Below, in pieces: positions 29,701 to 41,700 of a stretch of DNA of 60,000 nt. This DNA is from Liolophura sinensis. Taxonomy: Eukaryota; Mollusca; Polyplacophora; Chitonida; Chitonidae. Numbering within the stretch: position 1 is the stretch's first letter; each line of letters starts with the position of its first letter. Below the pieces are notes generated by a model. The model saw nothing but the letters and a program-made list of their open reading frames with translations, was not told the DNA's origin and ran no database searches. Location of the stretch: the NCBI RefSeq assembly GCF_032854445.1, contig NC_088302.1, positions 14,319,338-14,379,337 of the forward strand, written 5' to 3'. Made by a program: the position numbers and the translations under genes.

Positions 29701-32700
29701 TCCAAGAATTTTGTACACATATTTAAACAAGTAAATACAACCATATTTCTATCTGCTTCACAATATAATTTGGTACATAACATACCTTCTGTACATGAGG
29801 CTGTCAAATCGCTCTCATGCTGTTAAACATTCTGAAAGCTGTTAAAAAATCTGTTAACTTAGAGAAAGGACATATCAAAACCTTCAAAAAAATCTTCTCA
29901 GAAGGTGGCTACCAGCTACTGTGGCTACTGTGATGAAAGCTCGTATTTTACATCATTTAATTCTCCATCAGGGTAGCCTTATGCTCAGAAAGATAATGTT
30001 AGCCCTGCATCTGTAACAACTCTGTTTACCCTTATGTTTCAGAGCATATATAGAGAGGGGAAAGGAAAACATTCCAAACGGGTAGGCATACTCTAGCTTT
30101 TCATTGCAGTCTGATGTGTCCATTGTATTATGGTTGTTTCAAAATTTTCCACACATAAAAGAAAAAGATTATTCACAATATTTTTCTTCTGTGCTGTCTC
30201 CTGAAAAAATTGAGCCCTTTTACAGGACAAAACAGCACTGGGCTAAAACATATTTCGATCGAAAGCAAGATATTAAGCTTTCGAAAAAGTATCATACTTT
30301 GTTATTTTAATGGGATTTCACTGAATAACATGTAAAACAAAATGACAACACTGCTCAAATGGCTGGTGTGAATCGAGGCAGCCATCTTGAGAATTTTTTC
30401 CAATCAAACACGTTGCTATCAGGTTCCGTGACTACCCAAGCTGTGACGTAGCCTTTACCTATTCACTCCATGAAGTGAAATATGATAACACAGAACTGTT
30501 GTATAAGACATCATTATGAGATCGTTCACAATAAATTATTTACATGTAGCTGAAGGGCTACATTTCACACTGTGTTGACGGACAGGTTTGTATCATTTAC
30601 GGAGCACCATAGGTGCAAAAACAGTTGATTTACAAGCTGTGTAATATTCAGCCTGATATCACAAATTATGTCAGACTGTAGCATGCTGTCTCGGCCCAAA
30701 CCACATTCATCTCCCCAGTAAACCTTAGGGCTACTTAGACACGCTGTTCAAATTATACAGATACATTTTTTGTTGTTCGTGTTAATGTTTAGTCAGCATG
30801 TGGTTGCTAAATAAACAAATGTAAGAGTCAGAGTATTCATTATTGATGGCGAAGGTTTATGGGAATGAGAAGACAGCATCTCATCGGACAATGCTTAAAA
30901 TTAATTAAATTTTAGAATATAATATTTTTTCTCTGAATTAATTAGAACTGAAGAGTTTAAATTTTGCCCTTTGTCTGTCTTGCATACAAGGAATTTTTTT
31001 TTCTATTTCTTTATAAAATACAGTAAAATTATTGAAACACTGTGTTTAAGCCAAGGTGCTTTCACTGACGTCCGTGATAACCAGGTCAGCACTGCTGGTC
31101 TTAAAAGCCACCTCTACAAAATTGAAGCATAAAACCCAGAGACTGTCGAATGCCTAGGTCAGCCTCAGTGGCGCTTAGATTTATTTCCACTCATGTCAGA
31201 AATGAGCATGAATCCAGTTGTACTACAATCCTATAGTAATATTGTAAACATTTAACAGAGGTCAGAATTTAAGGTACCAACACAACCTCTCCAGAAGCTA
31301 GGCCCTGAACCAGGAATACCACGGCCGTACATCTGCAGGTTACTTGTGAACTGTATAAATGATATACGTGTAGTAGGCTTACTGTATAAACAGTTGAAGC
31401 AGTGGAAGAAATATCCTTCCAATATGTCCAATTTCCAAGAAAGCTATTTATCACTTGGCCCTTCATCGCCGAAGTCTACATATTTAATCTGCCATAGCCG
31501 AATGCCTTCGATGTTAGAGGACTAGAGTAAACGTGACGTCACCTTGCTCTCAATAATGGAGACACACTGTAACAAGACAGAGTTTTACTAAACTTTTACT
31601 GGGTTGAAAAAATTCTAAAAAAAATACTTAATGCCAGTTTAAGATGCCTTGAATGGTAGTCTTTCAGTGGACATAAGCATTAGTCAGGTGCTGGCTTTCA
31701 CTTAGAAGTTAAGTATTATTGAAAAGGTGATCTAATTGGCATTGCGGTATCACTGTGGAAAACTATCAGGTCTAGAAGAAACATCTGAAACTAATTAATT
31801 ATTATTATACTTTGTATAACCTCATTTTCAGGTCACTATATTCTTTACATGGGGATGAAGAAAGAAAACGTAGAAGGCGGAGGTATGTCATTTGTTCATT
31901 TGAAAAACTTAAGTGTAAAAATAAAAGATTACTTTTCATTTTTGTGCATTTTTGTTAGCAATTTCAGAATTATTTAAAATGTTAATATTGGGATATCTTT
32001 TCTTTTGTTCATGTTTAATTTTTTGTGTTTCAGTTACTCTTGATTTTGGCTTTGAGAAATGACCTGTTTTTTAACATATGTATTTTTCAGGACACGAAGT
32101 AAATCGCCCAGTAAGAGGCCGCCAGAGGAGTTGAGACAGCATTTTGAGTAAGTAGAACACATACACATGAGCTATTTATGATGTCACAGTTTTGTAGCAG
32201 TTACACATTTCGCAAAATCATTCTCCTCGTCATATGACTGAAAAATTGTTGCGCACGACGTTAAACCCCAAGCAATCACTCACAAAATCATGCAAAAATT
32301 TATTATGACATCCTGTAAAATCTTGCACTGAGGCCTTCTTGTTAAAGAGATTGTCCCATGTATAAAGATACAAATATAAAGATTTAAAAAATTTGATTGA
32401 ACGACAGAAGACAGAGACTTATATATGTGATTGTTGCAGCTAAAAAGTGTGGATATAGATTATGGAGGCGTATCATATGGAAACAGTTTGTTACTTTCGT
32501 TTTGATTGAAAGCTGAGTCTCGGAGGTGTTGACAGTTTGTTGCACGTTTGTTTATTCAACCTATAAAGTGGAAAATGATGTCAAGATTGTTGATTATCTT
32601 GACCTCCTGTGATTTGTCACTATAGAGTGTGGGGTCGTAAAGGGTTGTCCACATCAAATAACAGGATTTCCAAAACGTCATTTCTGCGTCTTCTGTTTAT

Positions 32701-35700
32701 GGATGTAAATAATGCATCCTCTGTGTAATTATACATGTAATACATGTATATAGCCTTGAAAAAAACATGACACACTTGTCTGAGTTTATTTAGCTTGAAT
32801 TTCATCATATCTGATGGTCTTTTTAAAGCATTTTAATCAAATATATACATATATATATCTGTATCTGCATGTGATTCTTGTGTTTCAGATATGGTCTGAT
32901 TGAAACAGAGGGGTTGAGTGAAGATCAACTCCGTGAGATCCCTTACACACAAGTCGAGTAAGTTATTTCTCGTGGTATTAGAGCTATGGGGTAACTTTTC
33001 ACGCACAATGGCCACTCTACCCTAAATGACCTAAAATTTCGTCCATGACAAAGCTGCTCATTTTTCCAGATGTTGGGAGTTTTATTGATTTAAGAAAGGT
33101 GCTTTGAGAAGTGTGTGGAAGGTAGGATGATATCTTATCAGGAAAATGTAAGTTTTAGCACCAGAAGTAATATCTGATGACATTTACAGGTATTTGTTTC
33201 TCTTTTGTGAGCAAAGTTTTAGGTATTTAGGGTATTCCAAGCTGAATTGACCATCTTCCTCTCGTGGTTAATGAGTACTTGTTACCGGTTTGCCGACAAA
33301 ATATCACAAAGGCAGAAATGAACAGTAGACTTTACAGCTTGGACCCAAATTACCTCAGGCTGGGAAGGTTCCTCTTAGCATATGGTGATGTCGTTATTTG
33401 TTCACATTGTCTTTTCGGATTTGTAATGGGTTAAGAAGTGGTTACTGTGCCATAATCAAGTGCATGTATTTTTTATAAATAATTTATAAGGGCTATTTTC
33501 TGTTGCGTTTGCTTGAGGTATGTATTCTTCTGTCTGTATTTACCATTGATGCATTCATCTGTATTAAAACATGAATGGTATTTGTTCTTTGCAGGACAAA
33601 AGCAGAACCATTTAGAGTGAAAGCCAAATACCGGTACAAGTCTCCGAAAAGACGTTCAACCTTGTCTAATGGGTGAGTCAGTTAGTTATTTAAGTAATTG
33701 GTGTTGTACGCTGTATTAAAAAGTATTTCACTCAGATAACTGTTTTTGGGTAAAACAGAGCTATACACGAAATTAACCCATACAGCTTAAAGCTACTATC
33801 AAGCTTTTGTGTTTGAGAATATATAATATCCATTTCTCTACTTCATTATTTATATGTGGTGAATTTTCAGTTAGTCAAGCATTAATTTTGGTCAGTCAGG
33901 CATCCTGCGAGTATTTGTACGTTCATTTGTTTGTTGGGGGCAAGCAGCTTGGTGAAAATAAGCGGTCTTTGTGCCATCTAATGTTCGTTGATGACCAGTT
34001 GTCTTCCACCAATCTGCTGTTCACATCTGTGTATCACACATGAGAAAGTTCACTTCTAACTTGCCAAAGATCATTGGAGACCTGTCAAGCGCCCAGAAGT
34101 AGTACCTTGATGTCATTTTATTGATATCAGTTGTTCCTTTCCCAACTAATCATGAAGGTGTAACGTCATCATTTTTGACGTAACAGTGCCCTGCTGTGTC
34201 CTACTTCACGCTAGCACCTCATCACGTGATTAAATATCATGCCTCGTCCTCACTGGTTATACTGAGCGCTCTGGTTTCCTTCACCCAAAAAAAGATTTGA
34301 GTTGGAGTTAAACGGCAGTCAAATAAATAAATAAATAAATATATCCTTCTGGTTTGATGTCCATGATGTCATGTTGCAGGGAGGCGAGTGATTTGAACTC
34401 GCGCCAATCAGACGGCACCATAACTCAGGAAGAGGCTCCCCCTCCGTACGTCCCCATTACCTCTGCCACTCTCACCAGACCCTCAGTGTCCCAGAATAAC
34501 GCACACAATGTTAACTACAGCAACTCATTCAGGTTAGTTATAGTGGAATTCTCTTGCTATGTGTGTTCTCTAGGAAAAAGCAAGCCTATTCTACCAGGTC
34601 ATGCAATTTTAACTTGATTTCTCCTTCAAGATTTTTCCTTCAAAATTTGCTTTCTGAAATCTGCTCCATTGGACAAGTTCAGGCGTTTCTCATGAGAAAA
34701 TGTAAAACATGATTTAAACTCATGTAGGGTTTCACTGTTGGAGCGGTAAGCATTATTAGCAAGTCATGGACCAGTTGTGATGACTTATTTTTCTAACTAT
34801 CGGACACAAGAGGTGGGTGTTCAATCCCGGACTTGGACAGAGAATTTGTTGATTTCACCACATTTTTTTTTACTACGGTCAGTTATGTCTGTGTTGTCAT
34901 ACGCAGGTTCAAACGGTCAGTTATGTCTGTGTTGTCATACGCAGGTTCAAACGGTCAGTTATGTCTGTGTTACTATGCGCAGGTTCAAACGGTCAGTTAT
35001 GTCTGTGTTACCATACGCAGGTTCAAACGGTCAGTTATGTCTGTGTTGCCATACGCAGGTTCAAATGGTCAGTTATGTCTGTGTTGTCATATGCAGGTTC
35101 AAACGGTCGGTTATGTCTGTGTTACCATACGCAGGTTCAAATGGTCAGTTATGTCTGTGTTGCCATACGCAGGTTCAAACGGTCAGTTATGTCTGTGTTG
35201 TCATATGCAGGTTCAAACGGTCAGTTATGTCTGTGTTGTCATACACAGGTTCAAATGGTCAGTTATGTCTGTGTTGTCATACGCAGGTTCAAACGGTCAG
35301 TTATGTCTGTGTTGTCATACGCAGGTTCAAACGGTCAGTTATGTCTGTGTTGTCATACGCAGGTTCAAACGGTCAGTTATGTCTGTGTTGTCATACGCAG
35401 GTTCAAACGGTCAGTTATGTCTGTGTTGTCATACACAGGTTCAAATGGTCAGTTATGTCTGTGTTGTCATACGCAGGTTCAAACGGTCAGTTATGTCTGT
35501 GTTGTCATACGCAGGTTCAAACGGTCAGTTATGTCTGTGTTGTCATATGCAGGTTCAAACGGTCAGTTATGTCTGTGTTGCCATACGCAGGTTCAAACGG
35601 TCAGTTATGTCTGTGTTGTCATACGCAGGTTCAAACGGTCAGTTATGTCTGTGTTGTCATACACAGGTTCAAATGGTCAGTTATGTCTGTGTTACCATAC

Positions 35701-38700
35701 ACAGGTTCAAGTGGTCAGTTATGTCTGTGTTACCATACACAGGTTCAAATGGTCAGTTATGTCTGTGTTACCATACACAGGTTCAAACGGTCAGTTATGT
35801 CTGTGTTGTCATACGCAGGTTCAAACGGTCAGTTATGTCTGTGTTGCCATACGCAGGTTCAAATGGTCAGTTATGTCTGTGTTACCATACACAGGTTCAA
35901 ATGGTCAGTTATGTCTGTGTTACCATACACAGGTTCAAACGGTCAGTTATGTCTGTGTTGTCGTACGCAGGTTCAAACGGTCAGTTATGTCTGTGTTGCC
36001 ATACGCAGGTTCAAATGGTCAGTTATGTCTGTGTTGTCGTACGCAGGTTCAAACGGTCAGTTATGTCTGTGTTGCCATACGCAGGTTCAAATGGTCAGTT
36101 ATGTCTGTGTTATCATACGCAGGTTCAGACTTTTAACTTTTATCTCCATATCACAAGTGAGAAGGTTTGTCATCACATGTATCTTGTCAAAAAGTGGGTG
36201 GCACAGCAGTTTCTCCCGCCCATCAAACTGACAACTGGCATATAAACGATTTCTTGAGGCTGTTGTAAGAGAGTTGCAGTCTCAAACATACTTCTTAATA
36301 CCATATTGTTTTAAAAGATATTTCTTCTGATTAAAATGGCAAATTTTGTCTGATGGCGGCCAGTGTAACAGTGTAATAAAAATTTGATTTTCTAAAAAAT
36401 GAACAACCTCTGCTTATTGCACATTGTCAGAGCCAGAACTGGTACATGTATTCATAGTTTGGAGTTGGTGATTGTACAAATTATTGCACATACAAAGATG
36501 ATAATCGTTTTGTTTATCTGTCTGGGATTCTCTAGATCCAAACATGACAGTAGTGCTTGGGCGGTTTAGCTTTTATTTTTTTTTTTTTTTACAGCAAATG
36601 TCTTCATAGAATATGAAATATGTTTTAAATTTGTACATAGCTGCACGGTACGTTTTTCCTGGTGTTATATACTTAATTTGTTTGATTTCTTCCTCTTCTT
36701 CATCCAACAGTAAACCGTCTCAGGAGTCTAACCATGGTCCACCCTCTGTTGTATATAGACATGAGTCCTACACAACCAGTCCTAAGTCCAGGAATGCAGT
36801 AAGTAGTGTCTGTGTTGAACATATAGTAATTTCCACTGTTCATCACTAACTACATCATACATGCCATTGCACTCTTTTAATCGTGATGTGCTTGTTTGCT
36901 TTTTTGAATGACCTGAACAGGACCCATAATTCTAAAAAGTCTTCAGCTTAAAGGGAGTCAGTGCTGATTGGCTAACAGTTTAGATCCATGTAGGATTTCC
37001 TGGGTTAATGCCCGCAGGCTTGGTTGGACTTGCATAAATGTACAGTACCTAAATTTCAGATTAGCCTGTGCTTAACATAGACTCTCCAGTCTCTTATAAC
37101 CGTCAAATCTGTTACAAACAGCCTGCCGGTTGTGGCTTTCCCCGGGTTTTCTACGGGCTTTCCTGCCACGATTATGCTGGTCTGCCGCCTTATGAGTGAA
37201 ATATTCTAAAGTACAGCGTAAAACACCGACCAAGAACAGCCTGCAGTGTTATGGCTGTTTTCATTCTTGTCATCTCTACCGATCATACATACCTGCTTAC
37301 TTCTTGTTTTCTTTCCCTCTTACATGAATACTCACATACTTGAAAAATTTGTACTTTTATTCAATTGTAGTTATATTTGTATATACCATCACTTTTTGAG
37401 TAACCTCTGATCTAACTTGTTGTTGTATGTTTATCAGCTGTATGTACATATCAGCTGTAGTCTCATTATCATCACCTGTCTATCTAGCTGAACTGCCTAA
37501 TTAACCCTATAACCTGTATGTTTGCTTACCCAGCCTCTTTCCACCCTTCAACCCTCCACCCACTCCATCACCCACCCTCATCACCCTAGCAGAGGCTCCA
37601 GGTATCTCGAGTCAGGTGCTAAGGTATGTACATGTAACCAGCTCCCGTAAGCGAGGTCATCATCATTCACTAAAGTAATCATTTCCTATTTCACATGTAT
37701 TTATCAGTTGTAATCACATACATGTATTTTGCTCTATAGCATGGTCTTGTGCATATATTGTTGAAAAACACAGGCATTGAGGGCTTGACAATAAGTGTCC
37801 ACGTGTTTATGAAAAAATTGGAGTGATGAGCTTATGTGAGATGTTTGTAAGTGTGGTGGTGTCACTTGGTTTCCTTGCTTCTTGTTAAAAGAACCCTTGG
37901 TTGTTGAAGTGAAATAAAGTCGCATATTGCAACAAGCCATGATATACATATATGTGTGTAGGGAGGCTTGTGGTTGACCAACTTTGAGGAAAAGTTTGTA
38001 ATGTACACGTACTTCATTCAGTTAGTACAGTGTGGCAGGTTTCCATTTTTTTATAGGCAGCCTACATGTACCGTCTGTTGTATATTAAGCATGTTATAAA
38101 ATGACATGGCCGTGAGCTTGACCTTCAGCTAATTGGCTGGATGAGTTCCAGACACTTATAGGTATTGTTTGAGACCAGTGCTGAGTGTTGTAGCATTACC
38201 GGTGGAGGTTTTTTGCTAGGTATCAGGCCAGGTGTGTTATTTTCACCTGAGCTCTGTCCAGCTTTCCTGATAACATGGAGACCACCTTACAGGAGTAGTG
38301 TCCAGATTTGCCATTTACGAGTTTTAAGAATTATGAAAAAAGGGTACATTAATCAGAGTAATGGTGATACTAGCATCACTTTCAACCACTGGAAAATGAT
38401 GCTGGTATCAGCATCGAATCGTTGTGGGGGCCTCTGTGGCTCAGTCGGTTAGCGCGCTAGCGCAGCGTAATGACCCAGGAGCCTCTCACCAATGCGGTCG
38501 CTGTGAGTTCAAGTCCAGTTCATGCTGGCTTCCTCTCCAGCCGTACGTGGGAAGGTCTGCCAGCAACCTGCAGATGGTCGTGGGTTTCCCCCGGGCTCTG
38601 CCCAGTTTCCTCCCACCATAATGCTGGCTGCCGTCGTGTAGGTGAAATATTCTTGAGTACGGCGTAAAACACCAATCAAATAAATAAATAAATAAATCAA

Positions 38701-41700
38701 TCGAATTGCTGTGTCCTTAATAAAAAAGAAGTTGTTATCCATAAGAAGTCTGTCTTCTCTTAGTATTTAGCATTAACTATAACATACAGATATTGGCACA
38801 AAAGCGTTAGAGCAGTGCATTTTTGTATTTTTTGTTTCAACATTTTATGCACATAGATTTGTTGTTTGGACATAGCATTTATTTTGAATTCTTGGTGATG
38901 CGTTTCCCAGATGCAGCTTCCTCCATCCTCATCAGAGAACATGACACATTCTCCTTACTGGGGAGGTAGAGAAAGTCGAGAGCGACCAACTGATCAGAGG
39001 TACCCCCCTACATCTCGGAACCAGCAGCAAAGGTGGGAGAAGAATTTTAATAGAACGAATACTGTACTAGGCTAATAGCCCTTCATGTAAGCTGAAGTTA
39101 AAAGTGCTTTTGGACATGAAATGTATCTAGTACATATAGATAGGTACATGTATCTAGGTCTTGTAATAGCTTCTTCATTATTCAAGTATATCACTAAAGA
39201 TATGTACATAACTGATGTTAAAGGTAAAATTATATATATTCTGCATATTATATTGTACTCACCTCCTCAGTATGACATACAATCCTTATGACCAGAGATA
39301 AGCTCTCTACAGGTATATCTTGGGATATCCCCACTCTCCACATCTCTGTGTGACTGTGACATGTATAATCTCACCAAGTATAGCCATGAATATCCTCAGT
39401 CTCCCCATCACTGTGTGACTGTGGCATGTATAACATCCCCAAGTATAGTCATGGATATCCCCAGTCTCCTCATCACTGCGTGACTGTGACATGTATAATT
39501 TCACCAAGTATACCCAATCCATATCCCCCGTCTCCTCATCACTGCGAGACTGTGACAGGTATAATCTCACCAAGTATAGCCATGGATATCCTCAGTCTCC
39601 TCATCACTGTGTGACTGTGACAGGTATAAGGGTGGATTTTTCAATACGGGCACATATTGAGTGTTGAAAGTCACAGACCAAAGAGGTTGTAGGAAACTCA
39701 CCTAACCTTCCATGCTGGTCATAGGGGTCATGTTCTATATAGCCAGCATAGCAGCAGAGCTGAATGTCCTCCACAAATTTTTTTATGGGGGTTTGAAATA
39801 TTTAAGCCTCTCCACTCCGTTACCTTTTCATTACATTACCTAATTTTGTGATGTTGCCACACTTAACAGTGCCAATATTTTGTGCTTTTGAAGTTTATGA
39901 TAATTTCGCCTGTATTAAGATTGGATGACAACTAGCAAATGGAATTTAAAGTTTACTAGAAGGACAATAATAAATTTTATTGAAGAACTGGTAACGGAGT
40001 GGAACATTTGGTAACGGAGTGGAACATTTGGTAACGGAGTAGAGTGTACCAATGTTAATCATGACACAAGTATAATTTTAGAGTTCTGATTTTTTATTAA
40101 CTTTTAATACAGTGAACAAAGAAGTCAATGAGTCAATACATTCAATGAACAACTTAAACTCAGAAACAGTTCAACTAACATACAGGTATTTGAAGTCTGG
40201 CTTACCTGCAATAAGTAAACATAAAATGTGAATACCTGTAATGAACATTTTATAACATTAACACTATCAAAATTAAAATTTAAAAAAATCAACAGAATGA
40301 CACCTGGTCAAAAGAACTGCCTTTCTCTGGAGTTGACAATTCAATTGCACTGACATAAAATCAGCTCAATTTCGAGTTCCATTTACTGAATCTTAATGTA
40401 GCAAACAAGATTCACGATTCACAGCTGCCGACTATTCACTTTGTGTACTTTTTTATTGTCTCTAAGTCATTCTTCGTGAATATAACATGACCTCTTCTGT
40501 CCATGTCGGGCACGTGGAGTGGCTCAAGAAGGTCTTCTCGTGGCTGCCATGAAGATGACGAAAACCCGCTCATCCAGTCATGATAGGATCCTGTTGATTA
40601 AAAGAATAAAATATGATGCTAAATTGATAAGAGTACAGACTTTTAAAATTTCTAAGAGACTTGAAATCATGTTACAAATTGTTATTTCATGTGTTTAGAA
40701 TCAAACAAGCTTACCTGTTGTTGTTCGTTTCAAATACTTCATTTCAAAGCAATCACCTTCTACCGATATCACCGTCCCGGGGTAATATTTTTCTCCACAC
40801 CTTACAACAGCGTAACATCCAATCTTAGGCCAAGAGTTGTCATGCTGAAAATAAAGATAAAGTAATTTATAATGTATGGGAATACCTTGTTGATAATTCT
40901 AGTTCTACTAACTGAAAATATGATAAATTTAGGTTAGTAACAGGAGTCTCTGAAGCTCTTACCTTTGGATCAGACTTGTTACTGTTGGTGTCTTGGGTAT
41001 CATCATCAGGATGGATCACCAGGGCCTCTGCTTGCTGGATGCTGGGTTGCTTTAAGATTTGGCCAACCTCACATCCTAGTTTGGGGATATGTTGATCATA
41101 GTTAGACTGCAGTACATCATGTTCCACTGGAGAGTAGCAATCACACTGTGGTCCACAGTAGCAGCTTACGTCTCTTGTAAGGATGATACCAGGCCTCTGT
41201 GAATAGATCTGGTGTACTTTCATCACTCCCCTGACTGCTGGTACCGCTGTTGACACATGTATCTGCACATCTTCAGGAATCAGACATAATTTGATGCTTG
41301 TCTTATCTTCCAGATGTTTACCAAGCTCTCTGCATCATGAATGTCTGTGCCAGTCATGGTCACCTCATCTGCCAGGCGTTTGATGGTTGCTCCCACTCCA
41401 TCACAGGCTCCTTTCCCGTGTCCTGCTTCGCTAAAGTTCCACCAAATTTCTTTGAAACCCATTTGGAAGGGTATGTTGCACAGCAGGTGGAGATTGTGTC
41501 TACCCCTGTATTGGGTTACAGGGCCATCGCTCATGAAGTGCAGTTTAGTTACTGTCGGATGGTTCTCCCTCAGGAATCGCAGAATCGGTATCAAATGGCA
41601 CCAGACCATTGCTGGTGTATGGCTATTGTTGTCACTCAAGCTACAGAATGGGAGTGTGGTTGTTGTTGCCTCACCACCTATGTAGGCTACACCTGTGTGT

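Larger units (their letters stand above)
34533..36710 (+). other. intron 21
   Basis: Contains a SINE head (about 34800-34862) abutting a 38-bp minisatellite (34877-36126). The remainder is AT-rich with a poly-T run at about 36573-36590. Confidence 0.8.
36799..38910 (+). other. intron 22
   Basis: Contains a SINE fragment at 37117-37232 and the best full-length SINE at 38426-38698. The pyrimidine-rich CCACCCACTCCATCACCCAC stretch near 37555 leads to an acceptor-like CTAGCAG, but no in-frame exon follows. Confidence 0.75.

Noticed and set aside
34777-36245. Three overlapping ORFs of 390-484 codons
   Set aside because: They are readings of the 38-bp minisatellite in its three frames; the non-repeat ends have no recognisable protein features.
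37593-37623. Possible exon after CACCCTAGCAG and before GTATGT in intron 22
   Set aside because: Exons 22 and 23 join in phase 0, but none of the possible acceptors gives a length divisible by three, and the main frame reaches TAA.
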